Assembly: GCF_003386095.1 (NCBI RefSeq)
Contig: NZ_QREG01000034.1
Coordinates: 1-40,092 of the forward strand
From: Marinoscillum furvescens DSM 4134
GTDB taxonomy: Bacteria; Bacteroidota; Bacteroidia; Cytophagales; Cyclobacteriaceae
Reading direction: 5' to 3'
Length of the DNA: 40,092 bases
Below the pieces are notes generated by a model that did no database searches, was not told the origin of the DNA, and was given only the letters and a program-made list of their open reading frames with translations. Positions 7,699 through 16,633 of this stretch are shown here, piece by piece. Within the stretch, counting starts at the first letter, position 1. Every line of letters begins with the position of its first letter. A program made the translations under genes and the position numbers.

Positions 7699-8277
7699 AT
7701 GTCGCTCCACACACTTCTTTCGGACATCAGCCGCTGCACCACCTGCAGCGCCCACCTCCCGCATGGCATACGTCCGGTGCTGGCAGCCCACGCCGAAAGC
7801 AAAGTAGCCATCATCGGGCAAGCTCCGGGGAGCGTGGTGCATCGTACAGGTGTGCCGTGGGATGACAAAAGTGGCCAGCGCCTGCGCCATTGGCTCGGAG
7901 TGACCGATGACGCGTTTTACAATCCCCAAAATTTCGCCTTGCTGCCCATGGGCTTTTGCTACCCCGGCAAAGGCAAAAGCGGAGACCTGCCACCACGACC
8001 AGAGTGTGCCCCGCAGTGGCACGAGCCACTGCTTGGTGAGCTGCACGACCTTCAATTGATATTACTGGTAGGCAGCTACGCCCAAAACTACTACCTCAGA
8101 GCGGCAGCCAGGCCTACACTTACCGAGACGGTGCGTGACTTCCAAACCTACTTGCCCAGGTACCTGCCACTGCCACATCCTTCGCCGCGCAACAACATCT
8201 GGCTAAAGCGAAATGCCTGGTTTGAGGCGGACTTACTACCGACACTGCGCAGGGAAGTCCAGCAACTGCTTGCCTGA
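7699..8277 (+). CDS. uracil-DNA glycosylase family protein
   Basis: This 192-aa cytoplasmic protein is of the family 4-like uracil-DNA glycosylase superfamily, which excises uracil or related bases from DNA. Seen: the motif GQAPG at residues 40-44 in the water-activating loop position, DDKSGQRLRHWLG at 55-67, and the HPSPRNN motif starting at His160. Cysteines at 13, 16, 87 and 103 are spaced as in family 4 enzymes, which bind a 4Fe-4S cluster, so a cluster is likely. Length is normal for the family. The ATG at 7699 is chosen because it precedes the first cysteine pair at the usual distance. TACCTTTA at 7668-7675 is one mismatch from the Bacteroidota -7 consensus TAnnTTTG, but no good -33 box is seen. 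The gene is monocistronic and unrelated to the glycan genes around it. Confidence 0.85.
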   Translation: MSLHTLLSDISRCTTCSAHLPHGIRPVLAAHAESKVAIIGQAPGSVVHRTGVPWDDKSGQRLRHWLGVTDDAFYNPQNFALLPMGFCYPGKGKSGDLPPRPECAPQWHEPLLGELHDLQLILLVGSYAQNYYLRAAARPTLTETVRDFQTYLPRYLPLPHPSPRNNIWLKRNAWFEADLLPTLRREVQQLLA

Positions 8278-8362
8278 GAACAGGTGATTTTCAGAGTCCT
8301 CCCAAACAGATAAGCTACCATCAGCTCCCTGTTTTTCCTGCCTGTTTGGCACAAAACCACTC

Positions 8363-8415
8363 CTATATTCCCTAATACCTAGACTATATTCCCAAATGCC
8401 CCATTCGGGAATATA
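8363..8415. promoter_or_regulatory. three TATATTCCC boxes upstream of the membrane peptide/GntR unit
   Basis: CTATATTCCC occurs at 8363-8372 and again at 8384-8393, exactly 21 bases apart, and the inverted form GGGAATATA occurs at 8407-8415, about 22 bases further on centre to centre. The three boxes are thus spaced at two helical turns and lie on one face of the DNA, about 95 bases before the 44-aa peptide and 255 bases before the GntR gene. The GntR protein itself is the obvious candidate binder. A separate 8-bp inverted repeat (CCAAACAG 8302-8309, CTGTTTGG 8342-8349) lies just upstream. Confidence 0.45.
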
Positions 8416-8508
8416 AGCTATACAATCGGTCAGCGGCTACATGCTGTACCTATTTGCTCTCCATTTCTTTGATCTCGAAATCAACTTCACCAGATATGAA
8501 TCGAGTCA

Positions 8509-8643
8509 ATGAAACACACACCTAAACATCCGGAAGGGCTAGACCCTAAGCCCCATAGCAAGACCCGATTTCGGATACTGGAGGCCATACTGATCGTCAT
8601 GATCGTTGGACTGCTCCTGTTTCAGGTCTTTATAAGTTTTTAA
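8509..8643 (+). CDS. 44-aa single-pass membrane peptide
   Basis: This short frame encodes a hydrophilic, proline- and lysine-rich N-terminus (MKHTPKHPEGLDPKPHSK), a basic TRFR segment and then one hydrophobic helix at about residues 23-43 (ILEAILIVMIVGLLLFQVFI) that runs to the C-terminus. This order fits a tail-anchored inner-membrane peptide with its N-terminus in the cytoplasm. It ends 26 bases before the GntR regulator start and is likely co-transcribed with it. No family is recognised. The clean amphipathic layout makes a real gene likely, but its size leaves doubt. Confidence 0.55.
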   Translation: MKHTPKHPEGLDPKPHSKTRFRILEAILIVMIVGLLLFQVFISF

Positions 8644-8669
8644 TCGTCACACCCACTCAACCTATACAA

Positions 8670-9725
8670 ATGATGAATACCTCAGCTAATCTCACAAACC
8701 AACAGAAGCCTTTTGATAAGGTAAACTTTCTGAAGATTGATGATCACTCCCTTACGCCGAAGTACATGCAGATTGTGGAGATCATTTTGTCGGATATCGA
8801 AAACGGAATTTTTAAAATCGGCGAGCAAATTCCCTCCATCAATGAAACCAGCGCCGAGTTTTACATGGCCAGAGATACCGTAGAGAAGGCCTACCGGGTC
8901 TTACGCCAAAAGGGGATTATCACTTCCGTGAAAAGGAAGGGATACTTCGTAGCGAGTACGGGCAAGCTGTGTACAAAGCGCATCCTCATGGTACTCAATC
9001 AGATGAACGAAGAGCACCGCAAGCTTAGCGACACCCTCATCAAAGAGCTCCCTACCAACTGGGAAGTGGACATCAACTTTTACAATGGTCAGCTGGACCT
9101 CTTGCAAAAGTGTCTGATGAAAAACAAAGGGCACTATGACCACTTTGTAGTGGTGCCTGACGTGAAGGTAGAGGTGGAGCAGATGGAAAAGGTGCTGGAC
9201 ATCATCCCTAATGAAAAAATGCTCCTGGTAAAGGCATCCGAAGAGTACAAAGCAAAACGCCGCATGATTCTCCAGCATGGAAAAGATGACCTCTACGATT
9301 CGCTCGCGCAAATTCAGGAGGTATTGAGCAAGTATGAAAAGGCACACTTTGTGATGCCCGATAAAGCCGCTCTGATCGGCTTTGTAGAGGGATTTGTGGA
9401 TTTTTGCAGCGACTATAAGTGGTCGTTTGAAGTGCAGGAGGCGCCCCTCGAATCGCTTCAAAAAGGCGGCTTTTACCTGGTGTGGGAGGAGGAAGACCTG
9501 CGCAATGTCATCCAGCTCGCCGAGCAGCACAACTATCAGCTGGGCAAAGACATAGGCGTGATCAGCTTCAATGATACCTGCCTGAAAGAAGTGCTGTGTG
9601 GGGGCATCACCGTACTCACGCCGGAAGTAGACCAGCTGGCCAAAAACCTGAGCCAAATGCTCATGGACAGACACGAAAGCGTGCTGGACTATGGATACAA
9701 AATCATTTTACGAAATTCACTCTAA
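8670..9725 (+). CDS. GntR-family transcriptional regulator with sugar-binding-like effector domain
   Basis: This 351-aa regulator has a GntR winged-helix DNA-binding domain at about residues 26-95 (LTPKYMQIVEIILSDIENG, then QIPSINETSAEF and the recognition-helix region ARDTVEKAYRVLRQKGII, ending GKGYF-like KRKGYFVAS). The remaining 255 residues resemble the LacI-type periplasmic-binding-protein fold found in Bacteroidota GntR regulators that sense sugars (for example DIGVISFNDT near the C-terminus). The start is a double ATG; the first is given. A GH9 gene begins 15 bases after the stop, so the two probably form an operon and the regulator likely senses a breakdown product of the glycan. It may act on the TATATTCCC boxes at 8363-8415. 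This gives the locus a second regulator beside the hybrid sensor. Confidence 0.8.
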   Translation: MMNTSANLTNQQKPFDKVNFLKIDDHSLTPKYMQIVEIILSDIENGIFKIGEQIPSINETSAEFYMARDTVEKAYRVLRQKGIITSVKRKGYFVASTGKLCTKRILMVLNQMNEEHRKLSDTLIKELPTNWEVDINFYNGQLDLLQKCLMKNKGHYDHFVVVPDVKVEVEQMEKVLDIIPNEKMLLVKASEEYKAKRRMILQHGKDDLYDSLAQIQEVLSKYEKAHFVMPDKAALIGFVEGFVDFCSDYKWSFEVQEAPLESLQKGGFYLVWEEEDLRNVIQLAEQHNYQLGKDIGVISFNDTCLKEVLCGGITVLTPEVDQLAKNLSQMLMDRHESVLDYGYKIILRNSL

Positions 9726-9740
9726 ATCACCGATAGCCTG

Positions 9741-12221
9741 ATGAACCTGTTTTTACGATCCGCCATGCTTTTCTTCAGCATGGGAAGCTTGTTATTGGCC
9801 GAAGCTCAGACGGCCAAAGGTCCCTGGAAAATCACCGGAGACGAATATCTGCACTCCAAAGAAGTTTCTGTACTGGCCTATCACAATCACTACCCCGTAG
9901 GCAAGCTGGGGGGGATAGAGGTGATACACCATGACCAACGCATAGCAACCAATGGCATGCTGTACTTTCGTCACCGCCAGCAGCTAGACGGGGCGCCAGT
10001 GCCCAAACCCATCCCGGATGTAGCGATCCCTCCGCGGACCGTCCACCCTGAGTCTTCGAGCATCCGACTGGATTTTGCGTTTTCCAATATCGACTTTCAG
10101 TATGCTATCCACGTACTGCCGCAGGAAGACGGTGCATTCGGTATCAACGTCCATTTCGAAGGTGTCGAAGACCTGTCCCTCTTGGATACGGTGACCTTTG
10201 TCATGGACTTTTTCCCGGGCAGTTTCAAAGGTAAATCCTACCTGAGCGATCGGGGCGATCTCGGCCATCTTCCATACGATTTTCACAGTGTCATCACGGC
10301 CAGCAATAGCACGTCTCTGGCGACAGGCAGTCAGATTACCCTGGCTCCTGAAGATCCCGAGCGGACGATTGCGATCAGCGCCCGCTCCGGACAGATTCAG
10401 CTTCTGGACAGCCGCTCCACTGAGCACAACCACTGGTTTACCATAGCCGCGGAGGTGGTGCCCAATGGCACCGGCCCATGGGTAGAACTCGTCATACAGC
10501 CCAATCGCTGGGAGGAGTGGGTGCGCCCGCCAGTACTGGCACACTCGCAGGTGGGCTATCACCCCGAACAGGCTAAAGTCCTCACCATAGAAACACTCGC
10601 TGATCAGGGCGTGCCCGAGCAAAAGGCCCAGCTATGGAAAATAGGAATCGATGGCAAGGAAGAACTGGTCATGGAGCAGGTACCAAAATCCTGGGGTGCG
10701 TTCATGCGCTACCACTACTCCGAGTTTGATTTTACCCACATCACGGCACCAGGACTCTACCAGGTACGGCTGGGTGACTATGCCTCTGATGTGTTTCCGA
10801 TCAAGGAATCGATCTATGAGCAGGGGGTGTGGCAGCTCTCGCTAAATACGTTCCTGCCGGTACAAATGTGCCACATGGAGGTGAAAGACCGGACCAAATT
10901 TTGGCACGGCCAATGCCACATGGATGACGCCATTCAGGCGCCTTCTGGCACGCAGTTTTTCGACGGCTTTCGTCAGGCCAGTGGCCCTACAGTGTATAGT
11001 TCCCATGAGCACATCCCGGGGCTGGCGACCGGTGGCTGGCATGATGCCGCTGATGACGATATCAATGCTGGATCTACTGGCCGCACCACGTACGATCTGG
11101 CATTGATGATCGAAGAATTTGGCATGCGCTACGATCAAACCACGATCGATACGGTGACCAACGAAGTGCGCCTCCAGCGGCCTGATGGCGTGCCAGATGC
11201 CGTGCAGCAGCTCGTACATGGCCTCAAATGGATATTAGCCAACTATCAGGTAGCCGATCACAGCTTTGTGGGCGTCATCAGCCAGCATTGGGAGACCTAC
11301 CTGCAGGCAGGCGGCTGGGGCCAAATGACGGACAACCAGATATTCCAGCCCGCGGCAGAGTCCGCCGGCAATCCCCAGGCTATCAATGATGATCGCCTTA
11401 TATTTACCAGCAAGGACAGCCGGCGCGAGTACCTCATGGCTTCACTGCTGGCGGCTAGCGCTCGTGTGCTACCGCAAAGCCATAGCCACTATGCCGCCCG
11501 GGCAAAGCAGGTAGCCCGTGAGATCTGGCAGCGTGAGCAGCAGGCAGCGCCTGTGATTTATGACAATGTGGGCACTCCGCGTAAGCTCTGGGTGCAAAAA
11601 ATCATCGCTGCCACTGAGCTCTATCTGACTACAAAAGACTCGAAGTACCTCGATTTTTTGGTTGCATCGAAAGAGGAGGTGATCCAAAACTTTGATGAAG
11701 TGGTTTGGGCACTTTCGCGGGTAGAAAAGGCTATCAAGCATGCAGGCTTTCAAAAAGCCTACAAAGCAGAACTGAACAAGTCCAGTAAGCGCATGGCAGC
11801 ACGCTACAGTGAGACACCATTTGGAGTGATCATGCCCAATCAGGTGTGGGGTTACAACTGGGAGATCTTGTGGGACATCTATACCAAATACTACCTTTCT
11901 AAAGCTTATCCCGAGCTCTTTCCGGCAGATTACCTGTACAATGCCATCCACTACACCCTGGGCAGGCATCCGATTTCTAACATCTCGCATGTATCCGGTG
12001 TAGGTACGCATGAGCCGATCCCGGCCTATGGTGTCAACCGTGCAGATTTTGCCTACATCCCCGGTGGAGTGTTTTCCGGGGTAGAGATCGTCAATCCTGA
12101 TTTTTTTGAGCTCAAAGACAACCATCCATTTCTTTGGCAGCAGAGTGAATACATCGTCTTTGGAGCTACGCCTTTTATCTTCTCCATCCTCGCAGCGGAT
12201 CAGCTGCTGACCACAGACTGA
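9741..12221 (+). CDS. glycoside hydrolase family 9 enzyme with large N-terminal beta domains
   Basis: This 826-aa exported protein has a signal peptide (residues 1-23, cleavage after AEA). Residues about 30-270 form a beta-rich domain of unknown type. About 275-365 look like the Ig-like CelD_N domain that precedes many GH9 barrels (SQVGYHPEQAKVLTIE, then PGLYQVRLGDY). The catalytic (alpha/alpha)6 barrel occupies about 370-826. Asp435 and Asp438 in GGWHDAADDD take the place of the base and nucleophile-positioning Asp pair of GH9 (usual form DAGD), and Glu803 in WQQSEYIV is the probable general acid. The DAAD form is unusual. The C-terminal segment with YTLGRHPISN and AYGVNRAD is typical of the family. 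No T9SS tail is present, so it is probably periplasmic. Likely activity is on beta-1,4-glucans or a related glycan, endo or exo. It is co-transcribed with the GntR gene. Confidence 0.85.
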   Translation: MNLFLRSAMLFFSMGSLLLAEAQTAKGPWKITGDEYLHSKEVSVLAYHNHYPVGKLGGIEVIHHDQRIATNGMLYFRHRQQLDGAPVPKPIPDVAIPPRTVHPESSSIRLDFAFSNIDFQYAIHVLPQEDGAFGINVHFEGVEDLSLLDTVTFVMDFFPGSFKGKSYLSDRGDLGHLPYDFHSVITASNSTSLATGSQITLAPEDPERTIAISARSGQIQLLDSRSTEHNHWFTIAAEVVPNGTGPWVELVIQPNRWEEWVRPPVLAHSQVGYHPEQAKVLTIETLADQGVPEQKAQLWKIGIDGKEELVMEQVPKSWGAFMRYHYSEFDFTHITAPGLYQVRLGDYASDVFPIKESIYEQGVWQLSLNTFLPVQMCHMEVKDRTKFWHGQCHMDDAIQAPSGTQFFDGFRQASGPTVYSSHEHIPGLATGGWHDAADDDINAGSTGRTTYDLALMIEEFGMRYDQTTIDTVTNEVRLQRPDGVPDAVQQLVHGLKWILANYQVADHSFVGVISQHWETYLQAGGWGQMTDNQIFQPAAESAGNPQAINDDRLIFTSKDSRREYLMASLLAASARVLPQSHSHYAARAKQVAREIWQREQQAAPVIYDNVGTPRKLWVQKIIAATELYLTTKDSKYLDFLVASKEEVIQNFDEVVWALSRVEKAIKHAGFQKAYKAELNKSSKRMAARYSETPFGVIMPNQVWGYNWEILWDIYTKYYLSKAYPELFPADYLYNAIHYTLGRHPISNISHVSGVGTHEPIPAYGVNRADFAYIPGGVFSGVEIVNPDFFELKDNHPFLWQQSEYIVFGATPFIFSILAADQLLTTD

Positions 12222-12234
12222 CTTTAAGCAATCG

Positions 12235-12275
12235 ATACCTCTCAGGCAATTAGCTGCTGATTACCTGAGAGGTAT
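12235..12275. terminator. strong intergenic hairpin between GH9 and the hybrid sensor
   Basis: The arms ATACCTCTCAGG (12235-12246) and CCTGAGAGGTAT (12264-12275) are perfect over 12 bp, and the pairing continues inwards with one mismatch to about 16 bp, leaving a loop of about nine bases. No T run follows, so it is either a non-canonical terminator or a regulatory or RNA-stabilising hairpin. It begins 13 bases after the GH9 stop. Confidence 0.55.
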
Positions 12276-12367
12276 AGGTCTACCTGCTCGCCGAATTTAG
12301 GGAATTGTATATCTTGTAGGTGAACAGTATAGTTGTGAAAGTGTAATTGATTTTTTTGATCCCGATT

Positions 12368-15300
12368 ATGGTTGGACGTTTACTTAGGCGCTTGGCATTT
12401 TGCGGTGTGGTATGCTGCCAGATCGCGCACAGTCAGTCGGTAAACCTTGGGTATTCCTATGTGGGAAACGACGCAGGCCTTACCAACTCTGCGGTGCTGA
12501 GCATTGTGCAGGATTCTGTGGGCTACCTCTGGTTTGGGACAGAGTATGGCCTCAACCGCTTCGATGGTTACGAGATCAAGACCTACCTGAAAAACGAAAA
12601 CAACCCCCACAGCCTTTCAGACAATCTCATCGGGCATCAGTATGTGGATAGCCATGGAGTGCACTGGATACTAACCTGGGAGGGATTTAGCCGATACGAT
12701 CCGCAGATCGATGGCTTTAGACACTACCTGCCAGACAGTGCCGCTCTGGACAACCCACCGCTCAACAAGGCCATGTATGCAGATGAAGATCACAATGGCG
12801 AGCTGTGGATGATAACATCCCGGGGGCACCTCCACCACTATGATCGGGCAGCGGATCGCTTCGTGCTCAGACCCACTAAAAACCCGAAAAACACAGATGT
12901 AAACTCCTTTCGGTTTGATCGGGAAAATCCGGAAATTGTTTGGTTTGGGTATACCAATGGGCTGCTGCGCTATGACCTCACCGCCAATACGTTTGAGTTT
13001 TTCCCTATCAAGCAAGCTGAGGAGGCGTTTAACAACAATATCCACGACATACTGCTTGATGGTGACTATATCTACCTGGCCGTATACGAGACGGGCATCC
13101 ATCGCTTTCATAAACCCACACAGACGTACAAGTCGTATGCGTTTGATACAGATATTGAAAATCAGATCCTTTCGGGTCACCAGGATTCGAAGGGCAATCT
13201 GTGGTTTACTTCCACAGCGGGTTTATACAAATACTATCCTGAGGAGGATGCATTCAGGCGCTTTGGGAAATATGCGGCTGATGCCATCCGAAATACCAAC
13301 ATTCAGAGCGTAGCTGAGGACATCCAGGGCAATCTTTGGTTGGGCACGGATGTGGAAGGTGTGATTACGATCACCCAGGAAAAACACTTTTACCACATAG
13401 AAACTGAACGAGACGAGGCACCGAGCGATGGCAATATTGCCACGGCTATTGCTCAGGATGCAGCAGGAAAACTATGGGTAGGATACACCTATGGCGTAGA
13501 TGTCATCAATCTGGAAACAGGTGCCATCGAGCGGAGGCTCCGGCCAGATGATGGGACCTCAGTAGTGGTAGGCCCCGGAGATGTATGGCAGGTATTCATT
13601 GACTCGAAAGAGCGTGTTTGGATCGGTACCTATGCCGGAGGGCTACAGCAGTATGATCCGAAAACCACCGTAGTTACCACCTACAGACACGACCCGTCAA
13701 ACCCTTTGTCTATTCCGGGTGATGATGTGCGCGCTATTGCTGAAGACAAACGGGGATTTCTGTGGCTGGCGGTGCATGGCTCCGGCTTGGCGCGATTTGA
13801 CCCTGAGCGCGGTGAGTTTAAGACCTTTCGGGAAGACGAGCTGATCATCAATGACGATTGGACCAACCACCTGGCCGTAGATGAGGAGGATAATGTTTGG
13901 ATGGGGTCCTTTTCCGGGCTTACGGTCATCTCCGACTATGGGCGAGCTTCCAGATCATACAGTTACGACTACAATGACTCCACCTCCATTACCAATCGCA
14001 TCGTTCAGAGTGTCTTTATCGACTCAAAACAGCGCAAATGGATCGGCACCAATCGGGGACTTAATTTATTTGTGGACTCACACAGAGGGTTTCGCACCCT
14101 ACAGCTGGAAGATGGCCTGCCCAATGATCACATTTCATCCATCATAGAAGATGATGAGGGCTATCTCTGGCTGGCCACTCAGGGTGGCGGTTTAGTGCGG
14201 TTCGATAAGGAAGCATGGATAGGAGGGAAGCCGGCGCCAGGTTTGATTCAGGTGTATGATACCAGCGACGGCTTGCTTTCGGATAGCTACAGCTACAATG
14301 CCATTCACAAAAGTGAAAAAGGTGTGATCTATGTGGGTGGAGTTGGGGGGATCACTTACTTTGATCCTAAAGAGATCCGGTCCAATACCTTCGTGCCCAA
14401 AGTCGCGATCGATCAAATCAAGCTATTCAACAGCGAGGAGCAAGCCGAACAGCTCAAAATGGAAAAAGACAATGGGCTGATTAAGCGGCTGGAGTTGGAG
14501 CACGACCAGACCATGATTACCATCGGTTACAATGCCTTCAACTATGTACATCCGGAAAAGAATCAATATGCCTACAAGATGGTGGGTTTTGATGAAGAAT
14601 GGTACTACGTAGGAGGCCGCCGCGAGGCGACCTACACCAACTTGCCGGCCGGAGATTACACCTTTCAGGTAAAAGCGTCTAATAATGATGGTATCTGGAA
14701 TGAAAAAGTATCTTCTCTACAAATTGTAGTACATCCTCCCTGGTGGAATACGCTAGCCTTCCGTCTGGTGGTCCTGGTGCTCATCCTCGGGGCGATATAT
14801 TTTCTCTTTTGGATTCGTACCCGAAATATCCTGTTTCAGAAAAGTGCTTTGGAACGCCTCGTTCGTGAAAAAACGAGTGAAATCGAAAGCCAATATGCAC
14901 AGCTGCAGCAAATGAACGAAAAGGTGCACGAAAGCGATCAGGCGAAAATCAGGTTTTACATGAATGTGTCTCATGAGTTAAAAACTCCGCTCTCACTGAT
15001 CCTGGGACCGATCGAAAGGCTGCTGAAAACTCCAAAACTGGAGGTAGAAACCGAACGGCAGTACCGGTTTATCCATAGAAATGCCCTTAGGCTCACCCGA
15101 CTCATCAACGACCTGCTAGATCTGCGCAAAATAGAAGTCAACGAGCGGCGAATTGTGCTCAAACAGCTGGAAGTCGTAGAAAAGGTCCGGCAACTCTACG
15201 AAGCCTTTGACTTTTTTGCGTCACAAAAACACATCGATTATACCTTCGAAACCAGGCTGGAAAAACTCGATGCATGGGTAGACGAGGACATCCTCGAAAA

Positions 15301-16498
15301 AGTGATCTACAACCTGCTTTCCAATGCCTTCAAATACACTACCTCCGGCACGATCACCCTTCGCCTGGACTATCTCGATGCCCGGCATCAGCTGCAGGTA
15401 GCAGTAGAAGATACAGGTACAGGCATTCCGGCAGACCAAATCCCCAATGTCTTCAATCGTTTTTTTAGCTATCAAAAAGCGGGCTACCGATCGGAGGGAA
15501 CGGGCATTGGACTGACGCTGGTCAAAGAACTCGTTCAGCTTCACGGTGGCACCATCGAGCTACAGAGTGAAGAGGGGCAAGGGTCTGTGTTCACCTTTAC
15601 CCTCGCCATCCGTAAGGAAGACCTGGATGCAACGCGAATATCCGAGGAGCAGCCGGGCATTCCGACAGATGGGTTGCCCGCCTACCTGACCACACCTGAT
15701 CTGGCTACGGCGCTAGAAGCCGAAGCGGGGCAATTGACACCTGATCAGACCATCTTGCTGGTGGAAGACAACAGTGATTTTCGAAACTACCTGGTAGCAT
15801 GCCTGCGTGGAAACTACCGCATCATTGCACACGAAAATGGACGCGACGCCCTGCAAGCTCTCAAAGAAAACCAAATAGACATTGTAGTAACCGACATTAT
15901 GATGCCCGTGATGGACGGAATGGAACTGTGTCAGCAGATCAAAAACGACGAAGAGTGCAGCCATATTCCGGTGATCCTGCTGACTGCAAAATCCAGTGGA
16001 GACAGTCGGGTAGAAGGTTATGACTCGGGTGCGGATGCTTATATCGCCAAGCCCTTCGATATGGAGGTTTTGGTATCACGCATCAAAAACCTGATACACA
16101 GCCGCAAGCAGCTGCAAGATAAATTTGGCAGTAGCTTGAGCTTAAAGCCTCCAGGTACCACTGTCAGCAGTTCTGATGATGAATTTTTGGAACAGGTCAT
16201 CCAGATCGTACAGCAAAACCTCACCGACCCCAACCTGGGGTACCGCGAGTTTGTAAAAGAGATGGGCATCAGCAAGACCAAATTGTACAGAAAGATTGGA
16301 GAAATCACCGGTCAGTCGATCAACTTGTTTATCCGCACCATTCGGCTAAAAATGGCTGTAGAACTGCTGGCACACGGTGACAAAACCATCGCCGAGATTG
16401 CCTATCAGGTAGGATTTAGTGACCCTAATTATTTTTCGAAATGTTTCAAACTCCAATTTGGAAAATCTCCGCGCGAATACCAGGATAGCCACTCGTAG
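12368..16498 (+). CDS. hybrid two-component system sensor/regulator (HTCS)
   Basis: This 1376-aa single-protein signalling system spans the inner membrane. In order (from ATG 12368): signal peptide (1-23); periplasmic two-component-regulator beta-propeller repeats to about 690, with many YLWFGT and LWLGT motifs; a Y_Y_Y domain (about 700-780); one membrane helix (about 794-816); histidine kinase dimerisation domain with His869 in NVSHELKTP; ATPase domain with N box (about 975-990), DTGTGI and GTGIGL; receiver domain from about 1128 with Asp1176 in VTDIMMP; and an AraC-type HTH at the C-terminus (about 1280-1376). The frame extends 7 codons upstream to a TTG, but the ATG at 12368 gives a better signal peptide. 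The protein senses a glycan fragment in the periplasm and activates the PUL promoters; its place directly before susC is classic. Confidence 0.93.
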   Translation: MVGRLLRRLAFCGVVCCQIAHSQSVNLGYSYVGNDAGLTNSAVLSIVQDSVGYLWFGTEYGLNRFDGYEIKTYLKNENNPHSLSDNLIGHQYVDSHGVHWILTWEGFSRYDPQIDGFRHYLPDSAALDNPPLNKAMYADEDHNGELWMITSRGHLHHYDRAADRFVLRPTKNPKNTDVNSFRFDRENPEIVWFGYTNGLLRYDLTANTFEFFPIKQAEEAFNNNIHDILLDGDYIYLAVYETGIHRFHKPTQTYKSYAFDTDIENQILSGHQDSKGNLWFTSTAGLYKYYPEEDAFRRFGKYAADAIRNTNIQSVAEDIQGNLWLGTDVEGVITITQEKHFYHIETERDEAPSDGNIATAIAQDAAGKLWVGYTYGVDVINLETGAIERRLRPDDGTSVVVGPGDVWQVFIDSKERVWIGTYAGGLQQYDPKTTVVTTYRHDPSNPLSIPGDDVRAIAEDKRGFLWLAVHGSGLARFDPERGEFKTFREDELIINDDWTNHLAVDEEDNVWMGSFSGLTVISDYGRASRSYSYDYNDSTSITNRIVQSVFIDSKQRKWIGTNRGLNLFVDSHRGFRTLQLEDGLPNDHISSIIEDDEGYLWLATQGGGLVRFDKEAWIGGKPAPGLIQVYDTSDGLLSDSYSYNAIHKSEKGVIYVGGVGGITYFDPKEIRSNTFVPKVAIDQIKLFNSEEQAEQLKMEKDNGLIKRLELEHDQTMITIGYNAFNYVHPEKNQYAYKMVGFDEEWYYVGGRREATYTNLPAGDYTFQVKASNNDGIWNEKVSSLQIVVHPPWWNTLAFRLVVLVLILGAIYFLFWIRTRNILFQKSALERLVREKTSEIESQYAQLQQMNEKVHESDQAKIRFYMNVSHELKTPLSLILGPIERLLKTPKLEVETERQYRFIHRNALRLTRLINDLLDLRKIEVNERRIVLKQLEVVEKVRQLYEAFDFFASQKHIDYTFETRLEKLDAWVDEDILEKVIYNLLSNAFKYTTSGTITLRLDYLDARHQLQVAVEDTGTGIPADQIPNVFNRFFSYQKAGYRSEGTGIGLTLVKELVQLHGGTIELQSEEGQGSVFTFTLAIRKEDLDATRISEEQPGIPTDGLPAYLTTPDLATALEAEAGQLTPDQTILLVEDNSDFRNYLVACLRGNYRIIAHENGRDALQALKENQIDIVVTDIMMPVMDGMELCQQIKNDEECSHIPVILLTAKSSGDSRVEGYDSGADAYIAKPFDMEVLVSRIKNLIHSRKQLQDKFGSSLSLKPPGTTVSSSDDEFLEQVIQIVQQNLTDPNLGYREFVKEMGISKTKLYRKIGEITGQSINLFIRTIRLKMAVELLAHGDKTIAEIAYQVGFSDPNYFSKCFKLQFGKSPREYQDSHS

Positions 16499-16539
16499 CA
16501 CCTTTTTTACAAACAACTACTTAATCTGCCAGTCAGGTT

Positions 16540-16563
16540 AGGCTGGGATAGCAGGCCTTTTTT
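16540..16563 (+). terminator. probable terminator after the hybrid sensor
   Basis: AGGCTG (16540-16545) pairs with CAGGCCT (16552-16558) with one bulged G, leaving a six-base loop, and is followed by six T residues (16558-16563). It lies 42 bases after the sensor stop and separates it from susC, so the sensor is its own transcription unit. Confidence 0.5.
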
Positions 16564-16633
16564 GTCATCATAAATTAGATCATAGGAATAAGGTGAGGAT
16601 ACCGTTCCTGATCAGTCAACTAAACTAAATGTT

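Noticed and set aside
7621-8055. Minus-strand frame of 144 codons over the glycosylase gene
   Set aside because: It overlaps the conserved glycosylase motifs on the other strand and is probably a GC-related shadow; its last codons only read into the repeat array.
8901-9674. Long minus-strand open frame of 257 codons
   Set aside because: It lies wholly inside the GntR gene, whose domains are recognisable; the antisense product resembles no protein.
12347-12367. TTG start seven codons upstream for the hybrid sensor
   Set aside because: The ATG at 12368 gives a normal basic, hydrophobic signal peptide; the extension adds hydrophobic residues before it.
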